A stretch of 64,000 bases of DNA from Falsiroseomonas frigidaquae (lineage in GTDB: Bacteria; Pseudomonadota; Alphaproteobacteria; Acetobacterales; Acetobacteraceae): assembly GCF_012163145.1 (NCBI RefSeq), contig NZ_JAAVTX010000005.1, forward strand, positions 62,001 through 126,000. Reading direction: 5' to 3'. This document shows, piece by piece, positions 53,636-62,740 of the stretch (position 1 is the first letter of the stretch; each line of letters begins with the position of its first letter). A program made the position numbers and the translations under genes. The notes under the pieces are model-generated. The model had not been told where the DNA came from, did no database searches, and worked only from the letters and a program-made list of their open reading frames with translations.

Positions 53636-54721
53636 ATGCCCTTCGATCCGCCCCCGTCCCCCCTTTCCGCAACGCAGCGCCGCGACGCCCGCGCCGTGGC
53701 CTTCTGGCTGTTCGGAGTCGCCGGTCTCGTCTGGATCATGGTGGCGATCGGCGGCGCCACCCGTCTCACCGGCTCCGGCCTGTCCATCATGGAATGGGCG
53801 CCGCTGTCGGGCACGCTGCCGCCGATGAGCGAGGCGGAATGGCAGCGCCTGTACGATCTGTACCGGACCATCCCGCAGTATGCGTTGGTCAACCAGGGCT
53901 TCGGCATCGACGGCTTCAAGCAGATCTTCTGGCTGGAGTGGATCCACCGCTTCTGGGGCCGACTGATCGGCCTGGCCTATGCCGCGGGCCTAGCCTGGTT
54001 CTGGCTGCGCGGCCGCATCCCGGCCGGCAGCAAGCCGCGGCTGCTCGGCCTGCTGGCACTGGGCGGGCTGCAGGGTGCGATCGGCTGGTACATGGTCGCC
54101 TCCGGCTTCGAGGCGGACCGCACCGCCGTCTCCCCCTACCGGCTGGTCATCCATCTCGGCCTGGCCTTGCTGATTTTTTCCGCTCTCGTCTGGACCGCGC
54201 TTGGACTAATGCGACCGCAGGGCACGGCACCGGCGGAGGCGCGGCCGGTGCGGCGGATGCTGAAGGTGGCGGCCTGGACCCTGGTCGGCGCCATGCTGGC
54301 CGGCGGCTTCGTCGCCGGCATCCGCGCCGGGCTGACCTTCAACACCTTCCCGCTGATGGATGGCCAGCTCGTGCCGGATGGCTACTGGCTGCTGTCGCCG
54401 GCCTGGACCAACCTGACGGCCAATGTGGCCGCCGTGCAGTTCAACCATCGCCTGCTCGCCACGCTGACGGCGCTGTTCGCCATCGGCGCCGTCTGGGCGG
54501 CATTGCGGCGCCTGCCGGAAGGTCGCGCACGCCGCGCGGTGCTCGGCTTCGGCGCGGCGGTGGCGCTGCAATACGCGCTGGGGATTGCCACCCTGGTCTA
54601 TGTGGTGCCGGTGGCGCTCGGCACGCTGCACCAGGCGGTGGCCGTCCTGGTGCTGACCACGGCGCTGGTGGCGCTGCACGCGCTGCGGCCGGCGCCGAAA
54701 CCCCCGGCCCGACCAGCGTGA
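53636..54721 (+). CDS. ctaA: Haem A synthase (CtaA/COX15)
   Basis: A 361-residue, eight-helix protein. VAIGGATRLTGSGLSIMEW carries the first conserved segment, EWIHRFWGRLIGLAYA and HLGLALLIFSALVWTALGL provide haem-ligand His residues, with further His in QFNHRLLATLTALFA and LHQAVAVLVLTTAL. It oxidises haem O to haem A for cytochrome c oxidase. Two-lobe (COX15 type 2) layout with NTFPLMDGQLVP between lobes. The histidine kinase GTG overlaps its stop (GTGA). Confidence 0.95.
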   Translation: MPFDPPPSPLSATQRRDARAVAFWLFGVAGLVWIMVAIGGATRLTGSGLSIMEWAPLSGTLPPMSEAEWQRLYDLYRTIPQYALVNQGFGIDGFKQIFWLEWIHRFWGRLIGLAYAAGLAWFWLRGRIPAGSKPRLLGLLALGGLQGAIGWYMVASGFEADRTAVSPYRLVIHLGLALLIFSALVWTALGLMRPQGTAPAEARPVRRMLKVAAWTLVGAMLAGGFVAGIRAGLTFNTFPLMDGQLVPDGYWLLSPAWTNLTANVAAVQFNHRLLATLTALFAIGAVWAALRRLPEGRARRAVLGFGAAVALQYALGIATLVYVVPVALGTLHQAVAVLVLTTALVALHALRPAPKPPARPA

Positions 54722-56952
54722 GCACCGCCCCGGCCGCGACGTCCGACCTGCTGCCCGCGTTGTTCGCGGCGCTGCCGGTTGCGATCGCGGTCTATGACGG
54801 GGACCACCGGCTTGTCATGGCGAGCGATGCGAGCTTCCGCTGGCATGGGCTGGAGCCGTCCGTCGCGCCACCCGGCATCCGGTTGCAGGAGATGGTCCGC
54901 ATCCTGGCCTGGGGCGGCGCATATGGGCCCGGGGACCCGGAACAGCTGGTCCGCGCCGTGCTCGCCGTGGACCGCACCCGGCCCAGCAGCCGCCTGGTCC
55001 GCAGCCATACCGGCCGGGTCGGCCTGGTCGAAAGCCGCCCGATTGAAGGCGGCGGCTTCCTGACCTGCACCACCGATGTCAGCGCGCTGAGCCGCGCCGA
55101 GGCCAGTTCCGCCGCCCGGGTCCGGCTGCTGGAGATGGTGCTGGCCCGGCTGCAGGGCGGTGTCGCGGTGTTCGATGGCGCCATGGAACTGGCCCTGTCC
55201 AACCCGGCCTATGAGGGGCTGATCGGCCTGTCCGCCGGCGGCATCCGCCCCGGCATGACGCATCGCGACATCCTCCGCTTGCTGGTCGACCGCGGCGAGA
55301 TGGACGCCGATGAGGCGGCGGAGACGGCGGAACGCATGGCGCTCGGCCGCTTCCGCCCGGGCAGCCGGCAGCGCGTCCGGCCGAATGGGGATGTGCTGCG
55401 CGTCGGCAGCCAGCCGCTGCCGCCCGGCGGCTTCATGATCGAGGTGGACGACGTCACCGCCCTGAAGCGGGCGGAGGATGAGGCCAGCCGCCGCGCCGCC
55501 CTGCTGGATGGCGTGCTGGACGCGCTGCCGCACGGCGTCTGCGTCTTCGGCCCGGACCGGCGGGTGAGCCTGTTCAACCGCGCCTATGCCTCCATCATGG
55601 CCGGCTCCCCCATCACCGTCGGCGAGGGGCTGGAGGAGATGGTGGCCCGCCGGCTGGCGGAGGGTGAGTTCACCGAGGCGGAGGCGGCGCTGGTCCGCCG
55701 CCGCCCGGCCGACTCCGGCAGCGACGGCCTGCTGCGCCACATCCGCCCGAACGGCACCGCCGTGGAAAGCCGCGTGGCACGGCTGCCCGATGGCGGCCAT
55801 ATCAGCGTGCTGACCGATGTGACCGCGCTGCACCGGGCGGAGGGCGAGGCCACCCGCCGCGCGGAAATGCTGGAGGCGATGCAGGGCTCGATCCGGCACG
55901 GCATCAGCATGTACGGCCCGGACCACCGGCTGCTGATCACCAACAGCCGCACCGAGGCGATGATCGGCCTGCCCCCCGGCTTCCTGACGCCGGGCCGGCA
56001 CGTGGATTCGGTGCTCGACGAACAGGTGCGCCGCGGCGAGATTCCGGCCGAGGCCGCGGCCCGCGCCCGGGCGAACGACCGCAGCAGATCCTACCGCTAC
56101 CACCGCAGCACCAGCGACGGCCGGATGCTGGAGATATCCTCCGACCCGATGGCCGGTGGCGGCTTCGTCATGACCTTCAGCGACGTGACGGACGAATACC
56201 GCATCCGCGCCGAGCTGGAGGCCGCCCGCGCCGCGGCGGAGGCGGCCTCCGAGGCCAAGTCCCGCTTCCTGGCGACGATGAGCCACGAATTGCGGACGCC
56301 GCTGAATGCCGTGATCGGCTACTCCGAGGCCCTGGCCGGGGAGCACGACCGCAAGCGGCTGGAGGATTACGCCCGCTCGATCAACGAGGCCGGCCGCCAC
56401 CTGCTGCTGCTGATCGACGACATCCTGGACGTGGCGCGCAGCCAGACCGGCGCGCTGGAGATCGCCCGGGCGCCGGTTGCCCTCGGCCCGCTGCTGCGCG
56501 CGGCCGGTGCCGCGGTGGCGGAGGAGGCGGAGCGCGCCGGCCTGACCCTGACGCTGGAGGTGCCGCCGGACCTGCCGAGCCTGATGGGCGACACCCGCCG
56601 GCTGCACCAGCTGCTGGTGAACCTGCTGTCCAATGCCGCCAAATTCACCCCCGCCGGCGGCCGCATCACCCTGTCCGCCAAGGTGACGGCGGAGGGGCTG
56701 GCGATCAGCGTCGTGGATACCGGCATCGGCATCGCGCCGGAGGACCGGGAGCGGGTGTTCGAGCCCTTCACCCAGCTGGACAATTCGCTGTCCCGCCGCT
56801 TCCATGGCTCCGGCCTTGGCCTCTACATGGCGCGCACCCTGGCCGAGGCGCTGGGTGGCAAGGTTGGGCTGGAGGCGCCGCAGGGTGCGGGAACCGTCGC
56901 CGTGCTGCGCTTCCCGGCCAGCGCGCTGATCGCGGAGGCCGGGGGGGCGTGA
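54718..56952 (+). CDS. Multi-PAS hybrid-less sensor histidine kinase, cytosolic
   Basis: A 744-residue kinase without membrane segments or receiver domain. Four PAS-like modules fill residues 1 to about 500; each has the pattern LPxxVxVxxxDxRL ... VTALxRAEDEA (for example LPHGVCVFGPDRRVSLFN, RHGISMYGPDHRLLIT). The HisKA part is SRFLATMSHELRTPLNAVIG (phospho-His), followed by HATPase boxes: N box LLVNLLSNAAKFTPAGG, G1 VVDTGIGIAPED and G2 FHGSGLGLYMA. The GTG start overlaps ctaA's stop. The signal is probably redox or a small ligand; no response regulator is adjacent. Confidence 0.88.
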   Translation: MSTAPAATSDLLPALFAALPVAIAVYDGDHRLVMASDASFRWHGLEPSVAPPGIRLQEMVRILAWGGAYGPGDPEQLVRAVLAVDRTRPSSRLVRSHTGRVGLVESRPIEGGGFLTCTTDVSALSRAEASSAARVRLLEMVLARLQGGVAVFDGAMELALSNPAYEGLIGLSAGGIRPGMTHRDILRLLVDRGEMDADEAAETAERMALGRFRPGSRQRVRPNGDVLRVGSQPLPPGGFMIEVDDVTALKRAEDEASRRAALLDGVLDALPHGVCVFGPDRRVSLFNRAYASIMAGSPITVGEGLEEMVARRLAEGEFTEAEAALVRRRPADSGSDGLLRHIRPNGTAVESRVARLPDGGHISVLTDVTALHRAEGEATRRAEMLEAMQGSIRHGISMYGPDHRLLITNSRTEAMIGLPPGFLTPGRHVDSVLDEQVRRGEIPAEAAARARANDRSRSYRYHRSTSDGRMLEISSDPMAGGGFVMTFSDVTDEYRIRAELEAARAAAEAASEAKSRFLATMSHELRTPLNAVIGYSEALAGEHDRKRLEDYARSINEAGRHLLLLIDDILDVARSQTGALEIARAPVALGPLLRAAGAAVAEEAERAGLTLTLEVPPDLPSLMGDTRRLHQLLVNLLSNAAKFTPAGGRITLSAKVTAEGLAISVVDTGIGIAPEDRERVFEPFTQLDNSLSRRFHGSGLGLYMARTLAEALGGKVGLEAPQGAGTVAVLRFPASALIAEAGGA

Positions 56953-57018
56953 AGCCCATCCCGGCATCCCATATGCTACCGCAGCACATGCACGCCGCCC
57001 GCTGACAAAGGAATTCCC

Positions 57019-58452
57019 GTGACCGATGCCCTGGCCGCCACCGATGCGCTGTTCTTCGCCAAGCTGGACCGCGCGGCCGCGGAGCGCCTGACCCGCGCCG
57101 CCACCGAGGGCGCCGAGGATGGCGAGCTGTTCCTCGAACACCGCGAATCCGAGGCGATCACGCTGGAAGACAGCCGCATCCGCTCCGCCAGCTTCGACGT
57201 GACCAGCGGCTTCGGCCTGCGCAGCGTGGCCGGCGAGGCCGCCGGCTATGCCCATGCCGCGGAGATCACCGAGGCCGCGCTGGGCCGCGCGGCGGAGACG
57301 GTGAAGGCGGTGGCCGCCGGCCATTCCGGCACGCTGGATGTCGGCCCGCGCGCCACCAACACGCAGCTCTATTCCGAGCTGAACCCGCTCTCCGCCATGG
57401 AATTCGCCGCCAAGACGGCGATGCTGGCGGAGATCGACGCCTATGCCCGCGCCCGCGACAGCCGGGTGAAGCAGGTGATGGCCTCCATCTTCGGCGAGTG
57501 GCAGGCGGTGCAGATCCTGCGCCCGGACGGTTCCCGGGTTGCCGACCTGCGCCCGCTGGTGCGGCTGAACGTCTCCGTCGTGGTGGAATCGAACGGGCGG
57601 CGGGAGACCGGCAGCACCGGTACCGGCGGCCGCTTCGCCTATGAGCGGGTGCTGAACGCCGCCACCTGGAAGGCGGCGGTGGAGGAAGCGCTGCGCCAGG
57701 CGCTGCTGAACCTCGACAGCGTCCCGGCCCCGGCCGGGGAGATGGAGGTGGTGCTCGGCCCGGGCTGGCCCGGCATCCTGCTGCATGAGGCGATCGGCCA
57801 CGGGCTGGAAGGGGACTTCAACCGCAAGAAGACCAGCGCCTTCGCCGGCCTGCTCGGCCAGCGCATCGCCTCCCCCGGGGTCACCGTGGTGGATGACGGC
57901 ACCATGCCGGACCGCCGCGGCAGCCTGACCGTGGATGACGAGGGTACGCCATCCGGCCGCACCACGCTGATCGAGGACGGCATCCTGGTGGGTTTCCTGC
58001 AGGACCGGCAGAATGCCCGGCTCATGGGTGTGGCGCCGACCGGCAATGGCCGTCGCCAGTCGCACGCCCATATCCCGATGCCGCGCATGACCAACACCGT
58101 GATGCTGAACGGCGACCGCGATCCGGGCGAGATCCTGGCCAGCGTGAAGCGCGGCATCTACGCGGTGAATTTCGGCGGCGGCCAGGTGGACATCACCAAC
58201 GGCAAGTTCGTCTTCTCCGCCTCCGAGGCCTACCTCATCGAGGACGGCAAGCTCGGCGCGCCGGTGAAGGGCGCCACCCTTATTGGCAACGGGCCGGATG
58301 CGCTGACCAAGGTGGCGATGGTCGGCAACGACATGGCGCTGGACCCTGGCATCGGCACATGCGGCAAGCAGGGCCAGGGCGTGCCGGTGGGCGTCGGCCA
58401 GCCCACGCTGAAGATGACGGGGCTGACCATCGGCGGGACCGCCGTGGGGTAA
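57019..58452 (+). CDS. tldD: Metalloprotease TldD
   Basis: A 477-residue TldD. The zinc motif LLHEAIGHGLEGDFNRKKTS (HExxxH) sits near residue 255; GFGLRSVAGEAAGYAHAAEI and NGRRQSHAHIPMPRMTNTVM are family blocks. With TldE/PmbA it degrades unfolded peptides and processes some peptide natural products; the partner gene is not in the window. GTG at 57019 has AAGGA seven bases upstream. The last codons (GGTAVG) form the first unit of a 24-bp tandem repeat. Confidence 0.93.
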   Translation: MTDALAATDALFFAKLDRAAAERLTRAATEGAEDGELFLEHRESEAITLEDSRIRSASFDVTSGFGLRSVAGEAAGYAHAAEITEAALGRAAETVKAVAAGHSGTLDVGPRATNTQLYSELNPLSAMEFAAKTAMLAEIDAYARARDSRVKQVMASIFGEWQAVQILRPDGSRVADLRPLVRLNVSVVVESNGRRETGSTGTGGRFAYERVLNAATWKAAVEEALRQALLNLDSVPAPAGEMEVVLGPGWPGILLHEAIGHGLEGDFNRKKTSAFAGLLGQRIASPGVTVVDDGTMPDRRGSLTVDDEGTPSGRTTLIEDGILVGFLQDRQNARLMGVAPTGNGRRQSHAHIPMPRMTNTVMLNGDRDPGEILASVKRGIYAVNFGGGQVDITNGKFVFSASEAYLIEDGKLGAPVKGATLIGNGPDALTKVAMVGNDMALDPGIGTCGKQGQGVPVGVGQPTLKMTGLTIGGTAVG

Positions 58453-58516
58453 CTCGGCGGGACCGCCGTGGGGTGACTCGGCGGGACCGCCGTGGCGGTA
58501 ACGCGCCGGGACCGCC
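58431..58516. repeat. 24-bp tandem repeat at the tldD 3' end
   Basis: Units CGGCGGGACCGCCGTGGGGT plus four bases at 58431-58454, 58455-58478 and, with changes, 58479-58502, then a partial fourth to 58516. The first unit contains the final tldD codons and the stop; the others lie beyond it, in the gap before the convergent aldo-keto reductase gene. Because the period is a multiple of three, each copy repeats an in-frame stop-bearing end of the protein. Confidence 0.9.
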
Positions 58517-58532
58517 GTTTAGCCGGCCTGGG

Positions 58533-59546
58533 TCAGGCGCCGCCAGGTAGCGGCGCCTCCGGGTGCACCAGGCCGGCCTGGCGCAGATCGCGCCAGAATT
58601 CGGCCGGCACCGTCTCCTCCAGCGCGGCGCGGTCCTCGGCGATCCGGGCCGGCCGGCTGGCGCCCGGAATCACCGCGACCACCGCCGGATTGGCCAGCGA
58701 GAACTGCAGCCCGGCCGCCTTCATGCTCACGCCATGCCGCTCCGCGATCGCCTTGATCCGCGCCACCTTGTCGAGGATGGCGGGCGGTGCCGGCGCATAT
58801 TCGAAGTTGGGCCCGCCGACGAGCGCGCCGGAGCTGTAGGGACCGCCGACCACGATGCCCAGGCCACGCCCGGCCACCAGCGGCATCAGCCGCTGCAGCG
58901 CCCGATCGTGGTCCAGCAGCGTGTAGCGCCCGGCGAGCAGGGAGCCATCCGGCCGCGGCTCCTCCAACCCGAGCAGCAGCTCGACCGCCTCCACCCGGTT
59001 GACGCCGAGCCCCCAGGCCTTGATCACGCCCTCATCCCGCAGCCGGTCGAGCACCTTGAAGGCGCCCTGGCGCGCGCGCTCGAACATGTCGATCCATGCG
59101 TCGCCGTAGAAATCCTGCGCCACGTCATGCACCCAGACGATGTCGATGTGGTCCGTCCGCAGGCGCTTCAGGCTGTCCTCGATGGAACGCAGCGTGGCGT
59201 CCGCGGAATAGTCGTTCACCACGCGGTTCGGGCGGCCGTGCTTGAAGACCTCGCTCTTCTCGCCCTGGTCGCGGGCGCCGACATCCTCGACCTCGTCCAG
59301 GACCAGGCGGCCGACCTTGGTGCTGATGACGTAGTCCGCGCGCGGCTTGCCGGCCAGCGCCTGGCCCATGCGGAGCTCCGCCAGGCCGGCGCCGTAGAAG
59401 GGCGCATTGTCGAAGTAGCGGATGCCGTCGCGCCAGGCGGCCTCGACGGTTGCCAGCGCCTCCTCCTCGGGGATGTCGCGGAACATGTTGCCGAGCGGCG
59501 CCGAGCCGAAGCCAAGCTTGCCGGGGAGAATATCCTTCAATGCCAT
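58533..59546 (-). CDS. Aldo/keto reductase
   Basis: A 337-residue TIM-barrel oxidoreductase. GFGSAPLGNMFRDIPEEEAL opens the barrel; the catalytic set is Asp in IRYFDNAPFYGAGLAELRMG (with Tyr), Lys in YVISTKVGRLVL and His in DIVWVHDVAQDF; the C-terminus VVAVIPGASRPARIAED binds the cofactor. It resembles the L-fucose/D-threo-aldose dehydrogenase group. Start MALKDILPGK. It is downstream, on the same strand, of an ArsR-type regulator (86-base gap) that may control it. Confidence 0.88.
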   Translation of the reverse strand: MALKDILPGKLGFGSAPLGNMFRDIPEEEALATVEAAWRDGIRYFDNAPFYGAGLAELRMGQALAGKPRADYVISTKVGRLVLDEVEDVGARDQGEKSEVFKHGRPNRVVNDYSADATLRSIEDSLKRLRTDHIDIVWVHDVAQDFYGDAWIDMFERARQGAFKVLDRLRDEGVIKAWGLGVNRVEAVELLLGLEEPRPDGSLLAGRYTLLDHDRALQRLMPLVAGRGLGIVVGGPYSSGALVGGPNFEYAPAPPAILDKVARIKAIAERHGVSMKAAGLQFSLANPAVVAVIPGASRPARIAEDRAALEETVPAEFWRDLRQAGLVHPEAPLPGGA

Positions 59547-59632
59547 GGGGGTGATCCTTGCTGTCGCCGGGACAACGCCGCCAACGCTCGAAGTGCCGCG
59601 GTCCCTGCGCGATTTGATCCGCCGCGGCGGCG

Positions 59633-60325
59633 TCATTCCAGCTCGATTCCGAAGGCCTGGCGCAGCCCGGCCTCCCCGGCGCGGGTCACCAGCACGGCGC
59701 GGGAAGCCGGCACCCGCTTCACCCAGCCGAGCTCGAAGCAGCGCGTGCAGATCGCCGCGCCCAGCCCGCCAGCCAGGTGATGGCGCCGCTCGCTCCAGTC
59801 CAGGCAGGGGCGGCAGAAGGCGCGGCGCGATCCGCCGGCATCGGGCGTGATGCCAAGGCTGCCGAGAAAATCCTGGCCGGCCGGCGTGACCGCGCCGCCA
59901 TCGGTGGCGAGTTCCACCTGGCCCCGCGCCGCCATGGCATCCGCGATCGCGACGCCCAGCCGGCCGGCCAAATGGTCGTAGCAGGTGCGCGCGTTCCGCA
60001 TCGCCGCATCCGCCGGGCCGACCCGGCGCGGCCGCGCCGGCGGCGGGGCGCTGCCGGCCACCATCATGATCGCCTCCAGCATCCGCGCCACGGCCGGGCT
60101 GGCCAGGCGGTGGTAGCGGTGCCGCCCCTGGCGCTCCATCGCCAGCAGCCCGGCGGCGGAGAGGCGGGCCAGGTGGCCGCTGGCGGTCTGCGCGGTGATG
60201 CCGGCGACGCCGGCCAACTCGCCCGCCGTCAGGGCGCGGCCATCCATCAGCGCGTTCAGCATGGCGGCGCGCGCCGGGTCGCCCACCAGCGCGGCGGTCT
60301 CGGCCATGGCGGCGTTGGTGGACAT
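59633..60325 (-). CDS. ArsR-type winged-helix regulator with extended C-terminus
   Basis: A 230-residue regulator. The ArsR winged helix covers residues 1-90 (LVGDPARAAMLNALMDGRAL, ELAGVAGITAQTASGHLARL, QGRHRYHRLASPAVARMLE). The C-terminal part is a second domain with ARTCYDHLAGRLGVAIADAM and Cys-rich stretches (AFCRPCLDWSERRHHLAGGL, ICTRCFELGW) that could bind metal; this two-part layout is a known ArsR subgroup. ATG at 60325 starts the conserved opening MSTNAAMAETAAL. It precedes the aldo-keto reductase gene on the same strand. Confidence 0.85.
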   Translation of the reverse strand: MSTNAAMAETAALVGDPARAAMLNALMDGRALTAGELAGVAGITAQTASGHLARLSAAGLLAMERQGRHRYHRLASPAVARMLEAIMMVAGSAPPPARPRRVGPADAAMRNARTCYDHLAGRLGVAIADAMAARGQVELATDGGAVTPAGQDFLGSLGITPDAGGSRRAFCRPCLDWSERRHHLAGGLGAAICTRCFELGWVKRVPASRAVLVTRAGEAGLRQAFGIELE

Positions 60326-60410
60326 GGCGCGGCTCCCGGTCGTCTCGGCGAAGCATGGGCCAGAACTGCCCGGCATGCTTCGGTGCAGGCCGAAACATGG
60401 CCGTCCACCT

Positions 60411-60611
60411 TCAGCTCCGCCAGCAGGGTTTTGCCACCTCCCGCGCCACCGCGGCATCGGTCAGGCCGAGGTCTCGCCGGAGATGCGGACACAACCCGGC
60501 CAGATCCTGCCGGCTATGGTGCCGTGCGAGGCAGCCGGCCAGCCAATCCAGCGCCAGCCACCAGAATCGGGGGCGATGGCTGATTGCGAGGGGTTGCGCG
60601 AGGGCAGGCAT
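60411..60611 (-). CDS. DUF1127-family small protein
   Basis: A 66-residue protein. The DUF1127 pattern is visible in WLAGCLARHHSRQDLAGLCP and LRRDLGLTDAAVAREVAKPC, an Arg-rich helix ending in D-x-G-L. Such proteins act in phosphate, carbon and small-RNA-linked regulation in alphaproteobacteria. GGAG lies about eight bases before ATG at 60611. It is 85 bases upstream of the ArsR-type gene on the same strand. Confidence 0.8.
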   Translation of the reverse strand: MPALAQPLAISHRPRFWWLALDWLAGCLARHHSRQDLAGLCPHLRRDLGLTDAAVAREVAKPCWRS

Positions 60612-60816
60612 GGCGAGGCTCCGACTGGACCCCGCCAGGATGCGGCGCCGGTACCGCCCGGTGTTTCGGGCGCAGCCGAAGCGGGTTTCTCGGAGACCGT
60701 CTGGGAAAACTGGCGGCTGAGGGTTCGCGAGGGGTCTCGCGTTCCGGAAAGGCTTGCAACGCCCCCGGGGCGGAAAGCCCAGCGAAACCGACCCGCCGAT
60801 GTTCCCGGACGGTCTC

Positions 60817-61476
60817 TCAGACCTCCGCCGTCACATGCCGCTCCAGCACCGCGCGCCACTGATCCGCATCGCCGTCATGGTCGCTGTCATCCGGCTCCAG
60901 GATCGCGAGCCGGAAGCCGGCCTCGCGCGCATCCGGGGTGATGCGGTGCGCGTAGGCGACGAACAGCAGGCTGTTGCCATCCGGCCCGAACACCGCGGCC
61001 ACCGCCGCCGCCAGGTCCCGCATCCGCTGCCCGGGCAGGCGGAAATCCATCGGCTGCGGCGCGCTGTCGCGCACGCGGTTCAGATTGTTCTGGGTGTTGG
61101 AGACGATGAAGACGCGCCGCTCCAGCGCCCGCAGCGCCAGCATCCGGTCCCAGCGCCGGCGCAGGCGGTCCTGCAGCGCGGCGAACGCCGCCGCATCATC
61201 CACCGGATCATGCCACAGCCACACGCCATGCCGCGCCCAGAAGGGCCGCTGCGCCGGCAGCAGTTCCGCCCGCGTCTGCGGCACCCGCACCTGGCCGCGC
61301 AGCCAGCGCGATGCGGCACCGGCCGGGGTCAGCGACCAGTCGAAGGGCAGCGAGCGCAACTCCATCGTCGGGTCCAGCCGGTCCCGCAGCAGCTTCACGT
61401 TCAGGCTGATATGCCGCGCCGTCTGGCAGGAGGTGCCGAGGCTGACCACGGCCGCGCGCTGGCCGACCAGGGACAT
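60817..61476 (-). CDS. DUF1796-family (papain-like) protein
   Basis: A 219-residue protein matching DUF1796: AAVVSLGTSCQTARHISLN near the N-terminus with the candidate catalytic Cys, RSLPFDWSLTP (the family PFDW block), RRVFIVSNTQNN and a final region LLFVAYAHRITPDAREAGFR with a His. The group is proposed to be cysteine-peptidase-like; activity is not proven. It is divergent from the class V aminotransferase gene (85-base gap). Confidence 0.75.
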   Translation of the reverse strand: MSLVGQRAAVVSLGTSCQTARHISLNVKLLRDRLDPTMELRSLPFDWSLTPAGAASRWLRGQVRVPQTRAELLPAQRPFWARHGVWLWHDPVDDAAAFAALQDRLRRRWDRMLALRALERRVFIVSNTQNNLNRVRDSAPQPMDFRLPGQRMRDLAAAVAAVFGPDGNSLLFVAYAHRITPDAREAGFRLAILEPDDSDHDGDADQWRAVLERHVTAEV

Positions 61477-61561
61477 GCATCACACCATTCGCTGTGGCTT
61501 TCCTTTTGGCCAGTTTGCGCGGAGAAGGAAAGCGGGGCCCGACCCCGGGGAGACAGGCAAG

Positions 61562-62740
61562 ATGACACCGCGCGGCCGCCATTTCTTCGCCAATCCAGGT
61601 CCGACCAACATCCCGGACAGCATCATGCAGGCGGTCAGCCACCACACGGTGGATTTCAACGGCCCGGATTTCCTGGAGGTCTATGACGCCTGCCTGGCCG
61701 GGCTGAAGCGCGTGCTGCGGACGGAACAGCACCTGTTCATGTACACCGGCACCGGCCACGCGGCGTGGGAGGCGACGCTGGTCAACCTGCTCTCGCCCGG
61801 CGACCGCATCCTGGTGATCGAGACAGGCCATTTCTCGGAAAACTGGGGCAAGATGGCCGCTGATCTCGGCATCGAGGTCCAGACGCTGGCGGCCGATTGG
61901 CGCCGCGGGCTGGACTACGCCGCGCTGGATGCGGCGCTGGCGGCCGATACGGGCCATGCCATCAAGGCGGTCTGCGCCGTGCATAACGAGACCTCCACCG
62001 GCATGACGCTGGACCTGCCGCGCATCCGCGCCGCGCTGGACCAGGCCCGCCACCCGGCGCTGCTGCTGGCGGACATCATCTCCTCCCTCGGCTCCATCGA
62101 ATTCCGCTTCGACGATTGGGGCATCGATGCCGCGGTGGGCGGCAGCCAGAAGGGGCTGATGCTGCCGGTCGGCTTCTCCTTCACCGGCGTCTCGGACAAG
62201 GCGATGGCGGCGCACCAGTCCTCCGCCTTCCCGAAGCACTATTTCAACTGGACCACGATGCTGACGCGGCGCCACCGCAGCTTCATCGGCACCGTGCCCA
62301 TCGCCCTGTTCTACGGGCTGCGGGAGGCGCTGCGCCTGATCGAGCAGGAGGAAGGCCTCGACAACGTGCTGGCCCGCCATGCGCGGCTGGCCGAAGCCAC
62401 GCGGCGCTGCGTGCGGCATTGGGCAGGCAACAACGGGCCGCAGCTGTTCTGCCTCTCGCCCGAACGCGTCTCCGATTCCGTCACCTCGGTCCTGATGCCG
62501 GAGGGGCATGATGCGGAGGCGCTGCGCAAGCGCGTGGGCACCATGAACGTGGCGCTGGGCACCGGTCTGTCCCGGCTGAATGGCAAGGTGTTCCGGATCG
62601 GCCATCTGGGCGACCTGAACGAGCCGATGCTGCTCGGCACGCTGGCGGCGACGGAAATCGGCCTGCGCCTGCAGGGCGTGCCGCATGCCGCCGGCGGCTC
62701 GGAAGCCGCGATCGCCTACCTCGCGGAGACGGCGCCCTGA
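61562..62740 (+). CDS. Class V PLP aminotransferase (serine-glyoxylate/alanine-glyoxylate type)
   Basis: A 392-residue enzyme. RHFFANPGPTNIPDSIMQAV is the conserved opening, MYTGTGHAAWEATLVNL binds phosphate, VCAVHNETSTGMTLDL and LLADIISSLGSIEFRFDDW lead to the Schiff-base Lys in DAAVGGSQKGLMLPVG. Members transfer amino groups from serine or alanine to glyoxylate in the serine cycle or photorespiration-like routes. Start ATG 61562 follows GGGGAGA. The GNAT gene overlaps its stop, with a non-standard start codon. Confidence 0.9.
   Translation: MTPRGRHFFANPGPTNIPDSIMQAVSHHTVDFNGPDFLEVYDACLAGLKRVLRTEQHLFMYTGTGHAAWEATLVNLLSPGDRILVIETGHFSENWGKMAADLGIEVQTLAADWRRGLDYAALDAALAADTGHAIKAVCAVHNETSTGMTLDLPRIRAALDQARHPALLLADIISSLGSIEFRFDDWGIDAAVGGSQKGLMLPVGFSFTGVSDKAMAAHQSSAFPKHYFNWTTMLTRRHRSFIGTVPIALFYGLREALRLIEQEEGLDNVLARHARLAEATRRCVRHWAGNNGPQLFCLSPERVSDSVTSVLMPEGHDAEALRKRVGTMNVALGTGLSRLNGKVFRIGHLGDLNEPMLLGTLAATEIGLRLQGVPHAAGGSEAAIAYLAETAP

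Noticed and set aside
54598-58071. A 1,157-codon open frame on the minus strand
   Set aside because: It is antisense to the histidine kinase and tldD, both of which have clear motifs; no domain is visible in it.
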